A DNA stretch of 64,000 bases from assembly GCF_040892545.1 (NCBI RefSeq), contig NZ_CP156079.1:3631501-3695500 (forward strand). The letters run 5' to 3'. This document shows positions 22,038 through 30,244 of this stretch, one piece after another. How positions within the stretch are numbered: the stretch's first letter is position 1; every line of letters starts with the position of its first letter. A model generated the notes under the pieces. The model saw nothing but the letters and a program-made list of their open reading frames with translations. It searched no databases and was not told the DNA's origin. Made by a program: the position numbers and the translations under genes. Origin of the DNA: Paracidovorax avenae (GTDB lineage Bacteria > Pseudomonadota > Gammaproteobacteria > Burkholderiales > Burkholderiaceae_C).

Positions 22038-23299
22038 TGCATTCGCCGCCACGGTTCGACGCCGTCGTCATCGGTGCCGGCGCCGCCGGCCTGTTCTGCG
22101 CCGCGCAGGCCGGCCAGCGCGGCCTGAAGGTGCTCCTGATCGACCATGCCGAGAAGGTGGCCGAGAAGATCCGCATCTCCGGTGGCGGGCGCTGCAACTT
22201 CACCAACCGCGACCTGGACGTGCGGGCGCCGCACCGGCACTTCGTGGGGCAGAACCCACAGTTCGCGCGCTCTGCGCTCTCGCGCTACACCCCGTCGGAC
22301 TTCATCGCGCTGGTCGAGCGCCACGGCATCGCCTACCACGAGAAGCACAAGGGCCAGCTCTTCGCCGACCGGTCGGCAGAAGACCTGATCCGGATGCTGC
22401 TGGCCGAGTGCGAGGCCGGCCAGGTCGAGCGCTGGCAGCCCTGCGCCGTGAAGAAGGTGGGCGTCCACCCCGCGTACGCCGATGGAGCGGACGCTCCCCG
22501 GTACCACGTCGATACCGACCGCGGCCCGGTGCAGGCCCGCAGCCTGGTGGTGGCCACGGGCGGGCTTTCCATCCCCAAGATCGGCGCGACCGACTTCGGC
22601 TACCGCCTGGCGCAGCAGTTCGGCATCCCGCTTGTGGAGCGCCGCCCGGGCCTCGTGCCGCTCACCTTCGACGGCGACGCCTGGGCACCCTATGCGCAGC
22701 TGGCCGGGCTGGCGCTTCCCGTCGAGATCGCCACCGGCACGAAGAAGCAGCGCACGGCCTTCCTGGAAGACCTGCTGTTCACGCACCGCGGCCTGTCGGG
22801 TCCGGCCGTGCTGCAGATCTCCAGCTACTGGCAGCCGGGCACGCCGCTGGCCATCGACCTGGCGCCCGGCACCGACCTGCCCGGAGCGCTCGCGCAGGGC
22901 AAGGCACGGTCGAAGAAACTGATCGCCAACGAGCTCGCCACGCTGGTGCCCGGCCGCCTGGCCGATGCCTGGGCCCAGCAGAGCCCGGAATGGCAGCGCC
23001 CGGTCAACGAAGCCTCCGACAAGGCGCTGGCGCGGCTGGCCGACCAGCTGGCGCGCTGGGAACTGACGCCCACCGGCACCGAGGGCTATAAAAAGGCCGA
23101 AGTGACACTGGGCGGCATCGACACGCGCGCGCTGTCGCAGCAGACCATGGAAGCGGCCGCGCAGCCCGGCCTGTACTTCATCGGCGAGGTGGTGGACATC
23201 ACCGGCTGGCTGGGCGGCTACAACTTCCAGTGGGCCTGGGCGAGCGCGCACGCCTGCGCGCAGGCGCTGCCGACGGCACAGGACGGCACCGGCCCCTAG
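22037..23299 (+). CDS. HI0933/YhiN-family flavoprotein
   Basis: A 420-residue FAD-binding protein of the HI0933 family. The dinucleotide-binding fingerprint VIGAGAAGLFCAAQAGQRG starts at residue ~11, followed by the family signature RISGGGRCNFTNRD. Later come VVATGGLSIPKIGATDFGY and the C-terminal FIGEVVDITGWLGGYNFQWA, where a second FAD contact is expected. These proteins look like oxidoreductases, but their reaction is not established; some are annotated as aminoacetone-type oxidases. The start overlaps the stop of the membrane hydroxylase gene by one base. It converges on the regulator gene 38 bases away. Confidence 0.92.
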   Translation: MHSPPRFDAVVIGAGAAGLFCAAQAGQRGLKVLLIDHAEKVAEKIRISGGGRCNFTNRDLDVRAPHRHFVGQNPQFARSALSRYTPSDFIALVERHGIAYHEKHKGQLFADRSAEDLIRMLLAECEAGQVERWQPCAVKKVGVHPAYADGADAPRYHVDTDRGPVQARSLVVATGGLSIPKIGATDFGYRLAQQFGIPLVERRPGLVPLTFDGDAWAPYAQLAGLALPVEIATGTKKQRTAFLEDLLFTHRGLSGPAVLQISSYWQPGTPLAIDLAPGTDLPGALAQGKARSKKLIANELATLVPGRLADAWAQQSPEWQRPVNEASDKALARLADQLARWELTPTGTEGYKKAEVTLGGIDTRALSQQTMEAAAQPGLYFIGEVVDITGWLGGYNFQWAWASAHACAQALPTAQDGTGP

Positions 23300-23337
23300 C
23301 CGCACGGGCGGGCGGCGCACCGCTCCCCAGCCCCTGC

Positions 23338-24072
23338 TCAGCCCCTCTCCGCGGGCCCCACCACCTCGGCCCAGCGGGCCACGCCCAGCACGGCCCGCAG
23401 CGCCACTGCACCGCGCGGCGTGACGGACAGCGCGCGGGAACCTGCGCTGCGCGCCAGCCAGCCGCTGTCCAGGCAATGGGCGCAGACCAGGGCGCCGATG
23501 CGGCCGGCCAGGTGGGGACGGCGCTCGCTCCAGTCCAGGCAGGGACGGCACACGGGCCGGCGCGAGCCGCCGTCCAGGGCGGCAGCCACTTCCAGGCCCA
23601 GGCGCGCTAGCACGGCGGCGGCCCGCTCCGTGGCACGGCCGCCCTCCTCTCCATCGAACTCGACGGCGCCCTCTTCCAGCAGGTGGTCGGCCACCGCCAC
23701 GCCCAGGCGGCCTGCCAGATGGTCGTAGCAGGTGCGCGCCATGCGCAGCGCCGCATCGCGCGGGCCCGCGGCCACGGTGGGCGGCGGGACGGCCGCGGGG
23801 CGCACGGTGAACTGCATCAGCCCTTCGAGCAGCCGGGCCACCTCGGCGCCGGCCAGGGCGTGGTAACGATGGCGCCCCTGGCTGCGCACGGCGAGCAGGC
23901 CGGCATCCACCAGCAGCGCCAGGTGCCGGCTGGCGGTGGCCGCGGAAATCCGCGCAGCGCCCGCGAGTTCGCGCGCGGTGAGCGCCCGCCCGTCCATGAG
24001 GGCCAGCAGCATGGCCGCGCGGGCGGGTTCGCCGATGAGCCCGGCCACGCGGGCGATCTGGTTGGTGTTCAC
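23338..24072 (-). CDS. ArsR-type winged-helix regulator with a long Cys-rich C-terminal domain
   Basis: A 244-residue predicted repressor. The winged helix is at residues ~5-85 ([20 protein letters not shown], the recognition helix [19 protein letters not shown], wing [13 protein letters not shown]). This is longer than plain ArsR proteins (~100 residues). The extra C-terminal half carries two CxxC pairs, CRPC (~174) and CAHC (~196), which could bind a metal or respond to thiol oxidation. The start is a GTG at 24072; the frame runs 34 codons further upstream without a better site. It is divergent from the NIPSNAP and ABM genes and probably controls them. Confidence 0.8.
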   Translation of the reverse strand: MNTNQIARVAGLIGEPARAAMLLALMDGRALTARELAGAARISAATASRHLALLVDAGLLAVRSQGRHRYHALAGAEVARLLEGLMQFTVRPAAVPPPTVAAGPRDAALRMARTCYDHLAGRLGVAVADHLLEEGAVEFDGEEGGRATERAAAVLARLGLEVAAALDGGSRRPVCRPCLDWSERRPHLAGRIGALVCAHCLDSGWLARSAGSRALSVTPRGAVALRAVLGVARWAEVVGPAERG

Positions 24073-24228
24073 GCTCCGCAGTGTGCCGCAGGCCGCCACC
24101 GGCACGTTTCGCTCCCGGGCGAAGCATCCCGCCCGGTGCTGCCCGTCCAATGGACCGGTGCGCAACGCATGCACCTTTCACTGCATGCATCGCGCCGTTC
24201 CCCGCCACCCTCACCAGGAGCGCACACC

Positions 24229-24606
24229 GTGCCCATCACCTGCTTCATCCGCTACGAGATCGATCCTTTCCAGATCGACGCCTTCCGAGACTATGCCGAA
24301 CACTGGGGCCGCATCATCCCGCGTTGCGGCGGCCACCTCGTCGGCTATTTCCTGCCGCACGAGGGCAGCAACTTCGAGGCCTGGGGCCTGGTCGCCTTCG
24401 ACAGCCTCGCGGCCTATGAGTCCTACCGCGCCCGCCTGCGCGCCGACCCCGAAGGCCGCGCCAATTTCGAGCGTGCGCAGCGCCAGCGCTTCATCCTGCG
24501 CGAGGAGCGCCGCTTCGCCGTGGCGGTGCCGGGCACGTTCGAAAAACCGGCATGGCCCGTGGACGCCGGCCGCGCGATCCCGCCGGCCGCAGGGACCGCG
24601 CCATGA
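24229..24606 (+). CDS. NIPSNAP-family protein
   Basis: A 125-residue dimeric alpha-beta-barrel protein of the NIPSNAP type. It opens [20 protein letters not shown], followed by the conserved [19 protein letters not shown] turn. The biochemical role of bacterial NIPSNAP proteins is not established. The GTG start at 24229 is chosen because AGGAG lies 8 bases ahead and the conserved domain starts at once. Its TGA overlaps the ATG of the next gene (ATGA). Lying opposite the Cys-rich regulator, it forms a small probable regulon with the ABM protein. Confidence 0.88.
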   Translation: MPITCFIRYEIDPFQIDAFRDYAEHWGRIIPRCGGHLVGYFLPHEGSNFEAWGLVAFDSLAAYESYRARLRADPEGRANFERAQRQRFILREERRFAVAVPGTFEKPAWPVDAGRAIPPAAGTAP

Positions 24607-24947
24607 TCGCGGTGATCTTCGAGGCACGGCCTTCTGCCGCGGGCCGCGAGGAGTACCTCGCGCGCGCCGCGGCCCTGCACGCGGCACTGCAGGACATGGA
24701 CGGTTTCCTCGGACTGGAGCGCTTCGAGAGCCTGGCCACGCCCGGCAAGCTGCTGTCGCTGTCCTTCTGGCGCGACGAGGCCGCGGTGGCGGCCTGGCGC
24801 GGACACGGGGGCCACCGCGGCGCGCAGGCCGCCGGCCGCGGCGGCGTCTTCGCGGATTACCGGCTGCGCGTGGCCCGCGTGCTGCGGGACTACGGCCTGC
24901 ACGATCGCGCCCAAGCGCCGGACGGTGCCGCCGGCACCGCATCCTGA
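24603..24947 (+). CDS. Antibiotic-biosynthesis-monooxygenase (ABM) domain protein
   Basis: A 114-residue small ferredoxin-like-fold protein. It shows the ABM pattern [19 protein letters not shown], then [14 protein letters not shown] and [15 protein letters not shown]. Such proteins oxidise quinol or aromatic substrates without a cofactor or act in heme or stress metabolism; the substrate here is unknown. The ATG overlaps the upstream stop by four bases. The last ~20 residues are an Ala/Gly-rich tail. It converges closely with the GGDEF-EAL gene, ending 12 bases from it. Confidence 0.88.
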   Translation: MIAVIFEARPSAAGREEYLARAAALHAALQDMDGFLGLERFESLATPGKLLSLSFWRDEAAVAAWRGHGGHRGAQAAGRGGVFADYRLRVARVLRDYGLHDRAQAPDGAAGTAS

Positions 24948-24958
24948 GCCCCCGGGCG

Positions 24959-27900
24959 TCATTTTTCCACGGCCACCAGGGGCCGGTGCGCGCGCGGCGG
25001 CTGCTTCGCCGCCTCCGCCACCCACCGCTGCAGCGCCTCGGGCGGCAGCGCCCGGCTGAACAGGTAGCCCTGCACCTCGTCGCAGTCCAGCGACTCCAGC
25101 ATGCGCAGGGTGGCCGCATCCTCCACGCCCTCGGCCACCACTTGCAGCCCGAGGGTGCGGCCCAGTCCGATGATGGCGCGCGTGATCGCCATGTCGGCCG
25201 GGCTCGCCAGCATGTCGCGGATGAAGGACTTGTCCACCTTCAGCTTGTCGATCGCGAAGCGCTTGAGGTAGGCCAGGCTCGAATAGCCCGTCCCGAAATC
25301 GTCGATGGACAACTGCACGCCCAGTTGCTTGAGCGCCGCGAGTTGCCCCTGCGCCACGCCGGCGTTGTCCATCAGTTGCGACTCGGTGATCTCCAGCTCC
25401 AGGCAGCGCGCGGGCATGCCGTGGCGCGCCAGCAGCGCGGCGATGTCCGGCACCAGCAGCGGGTCGGCCAGTTGCGCGGCCGACAGGTTCACCGACACCG
25501 GCAGGCCCGCGAGCCCGCCGGCCGCCTCCGAGGCTCGCCAGGCCGCCCACTGCGCGCAGGCCTGGTCCAGCACCCAGGCGCCGATGGCGCGGATGAGGCC
25601 GGCCTCTTCCGCGATGGGAATGAACTCGCCCGGCAGCACTTCCCCGAGCGAAGGATGCCGCCAGCGCAGCAGCGCCTCCAGGCCCGTGGGCACGCCGGTG
25701 CGGGCGGACATGCGCGGCTGGTAGTGCAGCGCGAATTCCCGGCGCTCCAGCGCCCGCCGCAGAGATTGCTCCATGGCCTGCCGGGCCTGCACGCGGCGGT
25801 CCGTCTCCAGCGAATACAGGCGCGCCATGTCCCGCCCGGCGGTCTTGGCCTCGTACATGGCCGCATCGGCCCGGCGCATCAGTTCGTCCAGGTCTGCGCC
25901 ATCCTCGGGATAGACCGCGATACCCACGCTGCACGACACGCTCAGTTCATGCGCCTCCACCGGATGGCTCTGCCGGATGAGCGGGATGAGCCGCTCCTGC
26001 ACGATGCGCAGCACCTGCTGCGCGCCTTCCACCTGGCGCATGACGATCACGAACTCGTCGCCTCCCAGGCGGCTGACCGTGTCGCCCTCGCGCACGGACT
26101 GCACCAGCCGCGCCGCCACCGAGCGCAGCAGGCCGTCGCCGATGTGGTGGCCCAGCGTGTCGTTGATCGCCTTGAACCGGTCCAGGTCGATGAACAGCAC
26201 GGCCAGTTGCTCGCCGGTCCGGGCGGCCTGCTCCAGCCCCGCCTGCAGGCGCTGCACGCACAGCGAGCGGTTGGGCAGCTCGGTGAGCACGTCGTGGTGC
26301 GCGAGGAAGCGGATGCGTTCCTCGTTGCGCTTGCGGTCGGTGATGTCGATCGCGATGCCGATGTGGTTGGTGACCGCACCGCCCTTGCCGCCTTCCCGCA
26401 CGGCCGACACCATGAGCCAGGCCGGGTAGCTCTCGCCCGAACGGCGGCGGAAGCGCACCTCGCCCTGCCAGGACTCCTTGTCCGCCAGCGCGCGCGCGAT
26501 GGCCTCGCCCGGCGAAGCCTCGCCCGGCGCATCGAGCAGCATGCCCAGCTGCTCGCCGATCACCTCGTAGAAGTCGTAATGCGTGCTGCGGCAGAACGCC
26601 TGGTTCACGCTCACGATGCGCTGTGCGGCGTTCATGATGATGATGCCCTCGGACGAGGCCTCGAACACCTTTGCCCACAACTCCAGCCGCTGCTCCATCA
26701 CCTTGAGCACATTGATCGGTGCGAACGCCGTGAGCATCGCGTCGCGGCCCTGGAAGCGCAGCCGCCGTGCGGACAGCACCGCCCATGCAGGTTCCTTGCC
26801 GCCTTTCCAGCGCACCTCGAACTCGTCCACCACGCCATGGTCCGCCAGGCGCTGGAAGAACCGCGCCCGCACGCCCGGCTCCAGCCCGGCGCGCCAGGGA
26901 TCGTGGGTGACGCCATCCAGCCAGTGGCCGGCGGGTGCATTGGAATGCAGCACCTCGTGCTCGGGCACCGAGGTCACCACCATCGGGATCGGGAGCGCCT
27001 CCACCAGCTCGCGCTGGGCTTCCGCGGCGCGCGCGCTGGCGGCCAGTTCCTGCTGCAGCAGGCGCTCGCGGTCCAGTTGCGCGAGCATGTCGTTGAACGC
27101 GGTCACGAGACGGCCGATCTCGTCGCCGCTGTTCCAGTGCGCGCGCAGCGTGTGGTCGCCGGTACGCCGCACCTCCCCTGCCACCCGCGCGAGCTGCTGC
27201 AGCGGCTTGGCGATCTGCCTAGCCACCAGGGTGACCATGCTCAGGATGCAGCCCAGCAGCAGCACGGCGGTGCCCAGGTGCAGCCACATGCGCGCGAACA
27301 GGTCGTGAACCCGCACACGCAGCAGGTCGTCCATGGCCTCCGTGCCGGCCACCCAGGCGCTGCCCAGGGAGGCCAGCAGCGCCTGCTGGCGGCCATGCAG
27401 TTCCTGCGCCGCGGTGTCGGGCCCCACTTCGCCCTGGGCCACGCGCTGCAGCAGCGCCTGCAGGGCCTGCCCCGACTCCTGCAGACCCTGGCGCGTCGCG
27501 CCCAGCCGCGCGCGCAGCGCCGGCTGGCCGGCGATGAAAGCCTGGTCGAAATCCGAATCGATGCCCACCAGCACGGCATCGAGCCGGCCCACCAGCGTCA
27601 GCAGCTCCGCGGCGCGGTGCGGCCCCGGGACGGCCTGCTGCGTGCGCGGCGCGGGCCGCGCCGAGAGGAACCCCAGCGTATCGTGCACCACCTGCAGCAG
27701 TTCGGGGTAGCGCAGCATGGTGAGCGACATCACGTAGTAGCTGTCCAGGTCGGGGTCCAGGATCAGGTTCGACTGGTTGGCCACGGTGGTCAGGAGTTCG
27801 CGCCCCTGGCGCAACAGCACGCCCCGCTCCTGCGGACGCACCGGCCCGGAGCCATCGTTCGCCACAGCCTGCAGCGATTGCGCGAAACGCTCGGCCATGT

Positions 27901-28210
27901 CGCCGGTGCGCAGGGTGGCATCGTGCTCGGCGCGCGCATCCCGCAAGCGGTCCTGCAGCAGGACGCGCGCCACCGGATCACCGGGCAGGAAGGAGCCCAT
28001 CAGGCCGTCGCGCACCACCGCCGCGTAGGCCGTGCCGACGATCTCCTTGCGCGCGAAATCGATGGCGAGGAATTTCTCGTGGATCAGGATTCCCGAGACG
28101 TAGATGACTGCCGTGAGGTCCAGCAGGTAGATGAGCATGAGCTTGCGGCCCACGCTGAGACGGCCCAGCCAGCGGCCCAGCCGGCCCGTGATGCGGTGCA
28201 TGATCGACAT
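24959..28210 (-). CDS. Membrane-bound GGDEF-EAL protein (c-di-GMP turnover)
   Basis: A 1,083-residue inner-membrane protein. First span at ~20-45 (LMLIYLLDLTAVIYVSGILI), a periplasmic helical sensor of about 260 residues, then a second span near 315-335 (AVLLLGCILSMVTLVA). A HAMP domain follows (AKPLQQLARVAGEV), then two PAS domains (~395-630). The GGDEF domain has an intact RLGGDEF (~716), and the EAL domain has GLEALLRW (~844) plus ELEITESQLMDN and DDFGTGYSSLAYLKRF. Both catalytic sites look complete, so it could make and degrade c-di-GMP. It probably tunes motility or biofilm in response to an external signal. Its leader holds a terminator-like hairpin. Start at 28210; an alternative ATG is three codons downstream. 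Confidence 0.93.
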   Translation of the reverse strand: MSIMHRITGRLGRWLGRLSVGRKLMLIYLLDLTAVIYVSGILIHEKFLAIDFARKEIVGTAYAAVVRDGLMGSFLPGDPVARVLLQDRLRDARAEHDATLRTGDMAERFAQSLQAVANDGSGPVRPQERGVLLRQGRELLTTVANQSNLILDPDLDSYYVMSLTMLRYPELLQVVHDTLGFLSARPAPRTQQAVPGPHRAAELLTLVGRLDAVLVGIDSDFDQAFIAGQPALRARLGATRQGLQESGQALQALLQRVAQGEVGPDTAAQELHGRQQALLASLGSAWVAGTEAMDDLLRVRVHDLFARMWLHLGTAVLLLGCILSMVTLVARQIAKPLQQLARVAGEVRRTGDHTLRAHWNSGDEIGRLVTAFNDMLAQLDRERLLQQELAASARAAEAQRELVEALPIPMVVTSVPEHEVLHSNAPAGHWLDGVTHDPWRAGLEPGVRARFFQRLADHGVVDEFEVRWKGGKEPAWAVLSARRLRFQGRDAMLTAFAPINVLKVMEQRLELWAKVFEASSEGIIIMNAAQRIVSVNQAFCRSTHYDFYEVIGEQLGMLLDAPGEASPGEAIARALADKESWQGEVRFRRRSGESYPAWLMVSAVREGGKGGAVTNHIGIAIDITDRKRNEERIRFLAHHDVLTELPNRSLCVQRLQAGLEQAARTGEQLAVLFIDLDRFKAINDTLGHHIGDGLLRSVAARLVQSVREGDTVSRLGGDEFVIVMRQVEGAQQVLRIVQERLIPLIRQSHPVEAHELSVSCSVGIAVYPEDGADLDELMRRADAAMYEAKTAGRDMARLYSLETDRRVQARQAMEQSLRRALERREFALHYQPRMSARTGVPTGLEALLRWRHPSLGEVLPGEFIPIAEEAGLIRAIGAWVLDQACAQWAAWRASEAAGGLAGLPVSVNLSAAQLADPLLVPDIAALLARHGMPARCLELEITESQLMDNAGVAQGQLAALKQLGVQLSIDDFGTGYSSLAYLKRFAIDKLKVDKSFIRDMLASPADMAITRAIIGLGRTLGLQVVAEGVEDAATLRMLESLDCDEVQGYLFSRALPPEALQRWVAEAAKQPPRAHRPLVAVEK

Positions 28211-28258
28211 GAGGTTGCAGCGGGGACGGCAGGCACCGTCCCGCCCGCCCGTCCCCGT

Positions 28259-28281
28259 AAAAAGCCTGGTGCACCCAGGCT
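28259..28281 (-). terminator. Terminator-like hairpin in the leader of the GGDEF-EAL gene
   Basis: On the minus strand AGCCTGG (28281-28275), loop GTGCA, CCAGGCT (28269-28263) and TTTT (28262-28259) form a textbook intrinsic terminator. It is 49 bases before the GGDEF-EAL start codon and no minus-strand gene precedes it. It could be an attenuator or end a small RNA. On the plus strand it lacks a T tract. Confidence 0.6.
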
Positions 28282-28400
28282 GTTACACCTATTAGCAATT
28301 TCCGCACCATGGCCAGCTACAGCCGGGCTCGCCCGAGGCGCAAGAAGACGGCAGGCACCGGGCCAGTGCATGGGCATGACACGCCACGGCCAGAAAACGC

Positions 28401-28406
28401 TATAAT
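28401..28406 (+). promoter_or_regulatory. -10 element of the probable rpsU promoter
   Basis: A perfect TATAAT stands 127 bases before the rpsU start. The matching -35 is weak (ATGACA at 28376-28381 with a 19-base gap). The leader behind it can pair CGGGGAA (28453-28459) with TTCCCCG (28490-28496). This may be a site for translational control, as for other ribosomal protein genes. Confidence 0.55.
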
Positions 28407-28532
28407 CCCCGGCTTTGCTGGCAAAACCCCGTCGGCCAATACTAGTTAGAGACGGGGAAAACCGCTGTGAATGGCTGCAGGGCCCGATCTTCCCCGCAAC
28501 CCGCTGGCAGCACCTATTGGAAACATCACTGA

Positions 28533-28745
28533 ATGACCACCATCCGTGTAAAAGAGAACGAACCTTTCGACGTGGCACTGCGCCGCTTCAAGCGCACCAT
28601 CGAAAAGCTGGGCCTGCTGACCGACCTGCGCGCCCGTGAGTTCTACGAAAAGCCGACGGCCGAGCGCAAGCGCAAGAAGGCTGCCGCCGTGAAGCGCCAC
28701 TACAAGCGCGTTCGCAGCATGCAGCTGCCCAAGAAGCTGTACTGA
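28533..28745 (+). CDS. rpsU: 30S ribosomal protein S21
   Basis: A 70-residue, strongly basic small-subunit protein that helps mRNA base-pair with 16S rRNA during initiation. It opens [19 protein letters not shown] and ends in the lysine/arginine-rich tail typical of S21 ([17 protein letters not shown]). No strong Shine-Dalgarno sequence precedes the ATG, as is often so for rpsU in these groups. It is followed by a good terminator, and yqeY lies beyond, the usual neighbour in Proteobacteria. Confidence 0.98.
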
Positions 28746-28790
28746 TCGCGTCGCTATCGACCGATTCGTACGGCCTGGCTCGCCGCCGAG

Positions 28791-28828
28791 AAACCCGCGC
28801 TAGGGACGCCAAGCGCGGGTTTTGTCTT
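28791..28828 (+). terminator. Intrinsic terminator of rpsU
   Basis: AAACCCGCGCT (28791-28801) pairs with AGCGCGGGTTT (28812-28822) and is followed by a T-rich stretch. It lies 46 bases after the rpsU stop. Confidence 0.85.
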
Positions 28829-28841
28829 TTCGGGTCTGCAA

Positions 28842-28921
28842 AAAGCCTTCCTGGCGTCGTTGCAACGCCTTGCCGTAGCAACACTACTGTCTGCGGCGTT
28901 GCGCCTAGCCAGGAAGGCTTT
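28842..28921. repeat. 80-base inverted repeat between rpsU and yqeY
   Basis: AAAGCCTTCCTGGC (28842-28855) is perfectly complementary to GCCAGGAAGGCTTT (28908-28921), and inside it GCAACGCC (28862-28869) pairs with GGCGTTGC (28895-28902). The result is a long two-step hairpin with a loop of about 25 bases. It is separate from the rpsU terminator just upstream. The form resembles dispersed intergenic palindromes; copy number could not be tested here. Confidence 0.75.
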
Positions 28922-28971
28922 GTGCAAACCCTTCCTCTCTGCCTGATCCAATCAATACAAGGAAATCTGCC

Positions 28972-29418
28972 ATGGGACTCAAGGAACAGATCACCGAAGA
29001 CATGAAGACCGCCATGCGTGCCAAGGACTCCGAGCGCCTGGGCACGATCCGGCTGCTGCAGGCCGCGATGAAGCAGAAGGAAGTGGACGAGCGCGTCACG
29101 CTGGACGATGCCGCCATCGTCGCGATCGTGGACAAGCTCATCAAGCAGCGCAAGGACTCCATCGCCGCGTTCGAGGGCGCGGGCCGCCAGGACCTGGCGG
29201 ACAAGGAGAAGTCCGAGATGGCCGTGCTGCAGGCCTACCTGCCCGAGCGCATGTCGGCCGAGGAGGTGGCCGCCGCGGTGAAGGCCATCGTGGCCGAACT
29301 GGGTGCCGCGGGCCCCGGGGACATGGGCAAGGTCATGGGCGTGGTGAAAACCCGCCTGGCCGGCAAGGCCGACATGGGTCAGGTCTCGGCCGCCGTGAAG
29401 GCCGCCCTGGCCGGTTGA
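28972..29418 (+). CDS. yqeY: GatB/YqeY domain protein
   Basis: A 148-residue protein related to the tRNA-binding tail domain of the GatB amidotransferase subunit. It opens with KEQITEDMKTAMRAKDSERL, and the conserved YLPERMSAEEV segment lies at residues ~90-100. The ending GKVMGVVKTRLAGKADMGQVSAAVKAAL is the family hallmark. Its precise function is unknown; a role in tRNA-dependent steps is assumed from the domain. It follows rpsU as in most Proteobacteria, but a terminator and an inverted repeat separate them here, so it probably has its own promoter or depends on readthrough. Confidence 0.94.
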   Translation: MGLKEQITEDMKTAMRAKDSERLGTIRLLQAAMKQKEVDERVTLDDAAIVAIVDKLIKQRKDSIAAFEGAGRQDLADKEKSEMAVLQAYLPERMSAEEVAAAVKAIVAELGAAGPGDMGKVMGVVKTRLAGKADMGQVSAAVKAALAG

Positions 29419-29461
29419 CGGTTCCCCGCCCTGCCGGTGCGCAGCAATGCGCCGCACTGTG

Positions 29462-29497
29462 ACTGCCAGCGCTCCCGCAGGGAGGCTGGCAGTTTTT
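29462..29497 (+). terminator. Intrinsic terminator of yqeY
   Basis: ACTGCCAGC (29462-29470) with inner CTCCC pairs with GGGAG and GCTGGCAGT (29485-29493), followed by a run of five Ts. It ends at the stop codon of the convergent GST gene. Confidence 0.85.
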
Positions 29498-30180
29498 CAT
29501 GGTGCTGCCGTTGCCGTCGTTTTGGCCGTCGCGGCCGCTGCTGCCGCTGCCGCCGCGGGATGCGGATGGGCGGCCATCAGGGCTTCGTCGCGGGCGGCGG
29601 CGCGCAGCGCGGCGGGGCGCTGCTGGTGCAGCCGCACATAGTCCTCGAACGCGGCCCTGCGCTCCAGCATTCCGAAGCGCATGTAGAAGCCCATCGCCGA
29701 CGCCAGGTACAGGTCGGCCACGGTGAAACCGTCGCCCGCCACGTACGTCCTGCCGGCCACTGCCTGCTCCAGGGTGTGCAGCAGGTCGGCCTCGTTGCCA
29801 TAGCCCGCCTCGGAGGTGGGCGCCAGGGCGCCGTACTTGCGCGCCGTGAGGAAAGACTCCAGCGGCCCGGCGGCGAAGAACAGCCAGCGGTAGCACAGGC
29901 CGCGCAGAGGCGAGCCGGGCGGTGGCAGCAGCGCTTTCTCCGGCACCAGATCCGCCAGGTACGTGCAGATGGCGGCGTTCTCCGTGACCGTCACGCCGCC
30001 GTGCCGCAGCGCAGGCACCTTGCCCATGGGGTTGATGGCGAGGTAATCCGGCGACTTCATGGTGCTGCCATAGTCCAGGATGACCTCTTCGTACGGCAGG
30101 CCGGTTTCCTCCAGCATCCAGCGGCTGACCCGGCCGCGGGACATGGGATGGGTGTAGAAGGTCAGGGAATCAGTGCTCAT
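29497..30180 (-). CDS. Glutathione S-transferase family protein
   Basis: A 227-residue cytosolic GST. The thioredoxin-like N-terminal domain reads LTFYTHPMSRGRVSRWMLEE, with the catalytic-position Ser in HPMSRGR and the glutathione contact motifs NPMGKVPALRHG and VTENAAICTYLAD. The helical C-terminal domain follows (YRWLFFAAGPLESFLTARKY, YVAGDGFTVADLYLASAM). The protein ends in an unusual Ala-rich tail of about 22 residues after AAHPHP, encoded by a GCN-rich stretch. ATG 30180 has GGAGC just ahead. It could conjugate electrophiles or act in aromatic-compound metabolism; no partner gene indicates a substrate. Confidence 0.93.
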   Translation of the reverse strand: MSTDSLTFYTHPMSRGRVSRWMLEETGLPYEEVILDYGSTMKSPDYLAINPMGKVPALRHGGVTVTENAAICTYLADLVPEKALLPPPGSPLRGLCYRWLFFAAGPLESFLTARKYGALAPTSEAGYGNEADLLHTLEQAVAGRTYVAGDGFTVADLYLASAMGFYMRFGMLERRAAFEDYVRLHQQRPAALRAAARDEALMAAHPHPAAAAAAAAATAKTTATAAP

Positions 30181-30244
30181 CGGAAGCTCCAGGGTGGGAA
30201 GAGCCCGCAGTGTGCGCGCCGCCACTGTCAGATCCTGTCAGCAG

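Noticed and set aside
23936..28405. A 1,489-codon plus-strand frame over NIPSNAP, ABM and the GGDEF-EAL gene
   Set aside because: Out of frame with the NIPSNAP and ABM genes and antisense to the GGDEF-EAL gene, with no domain similarity.
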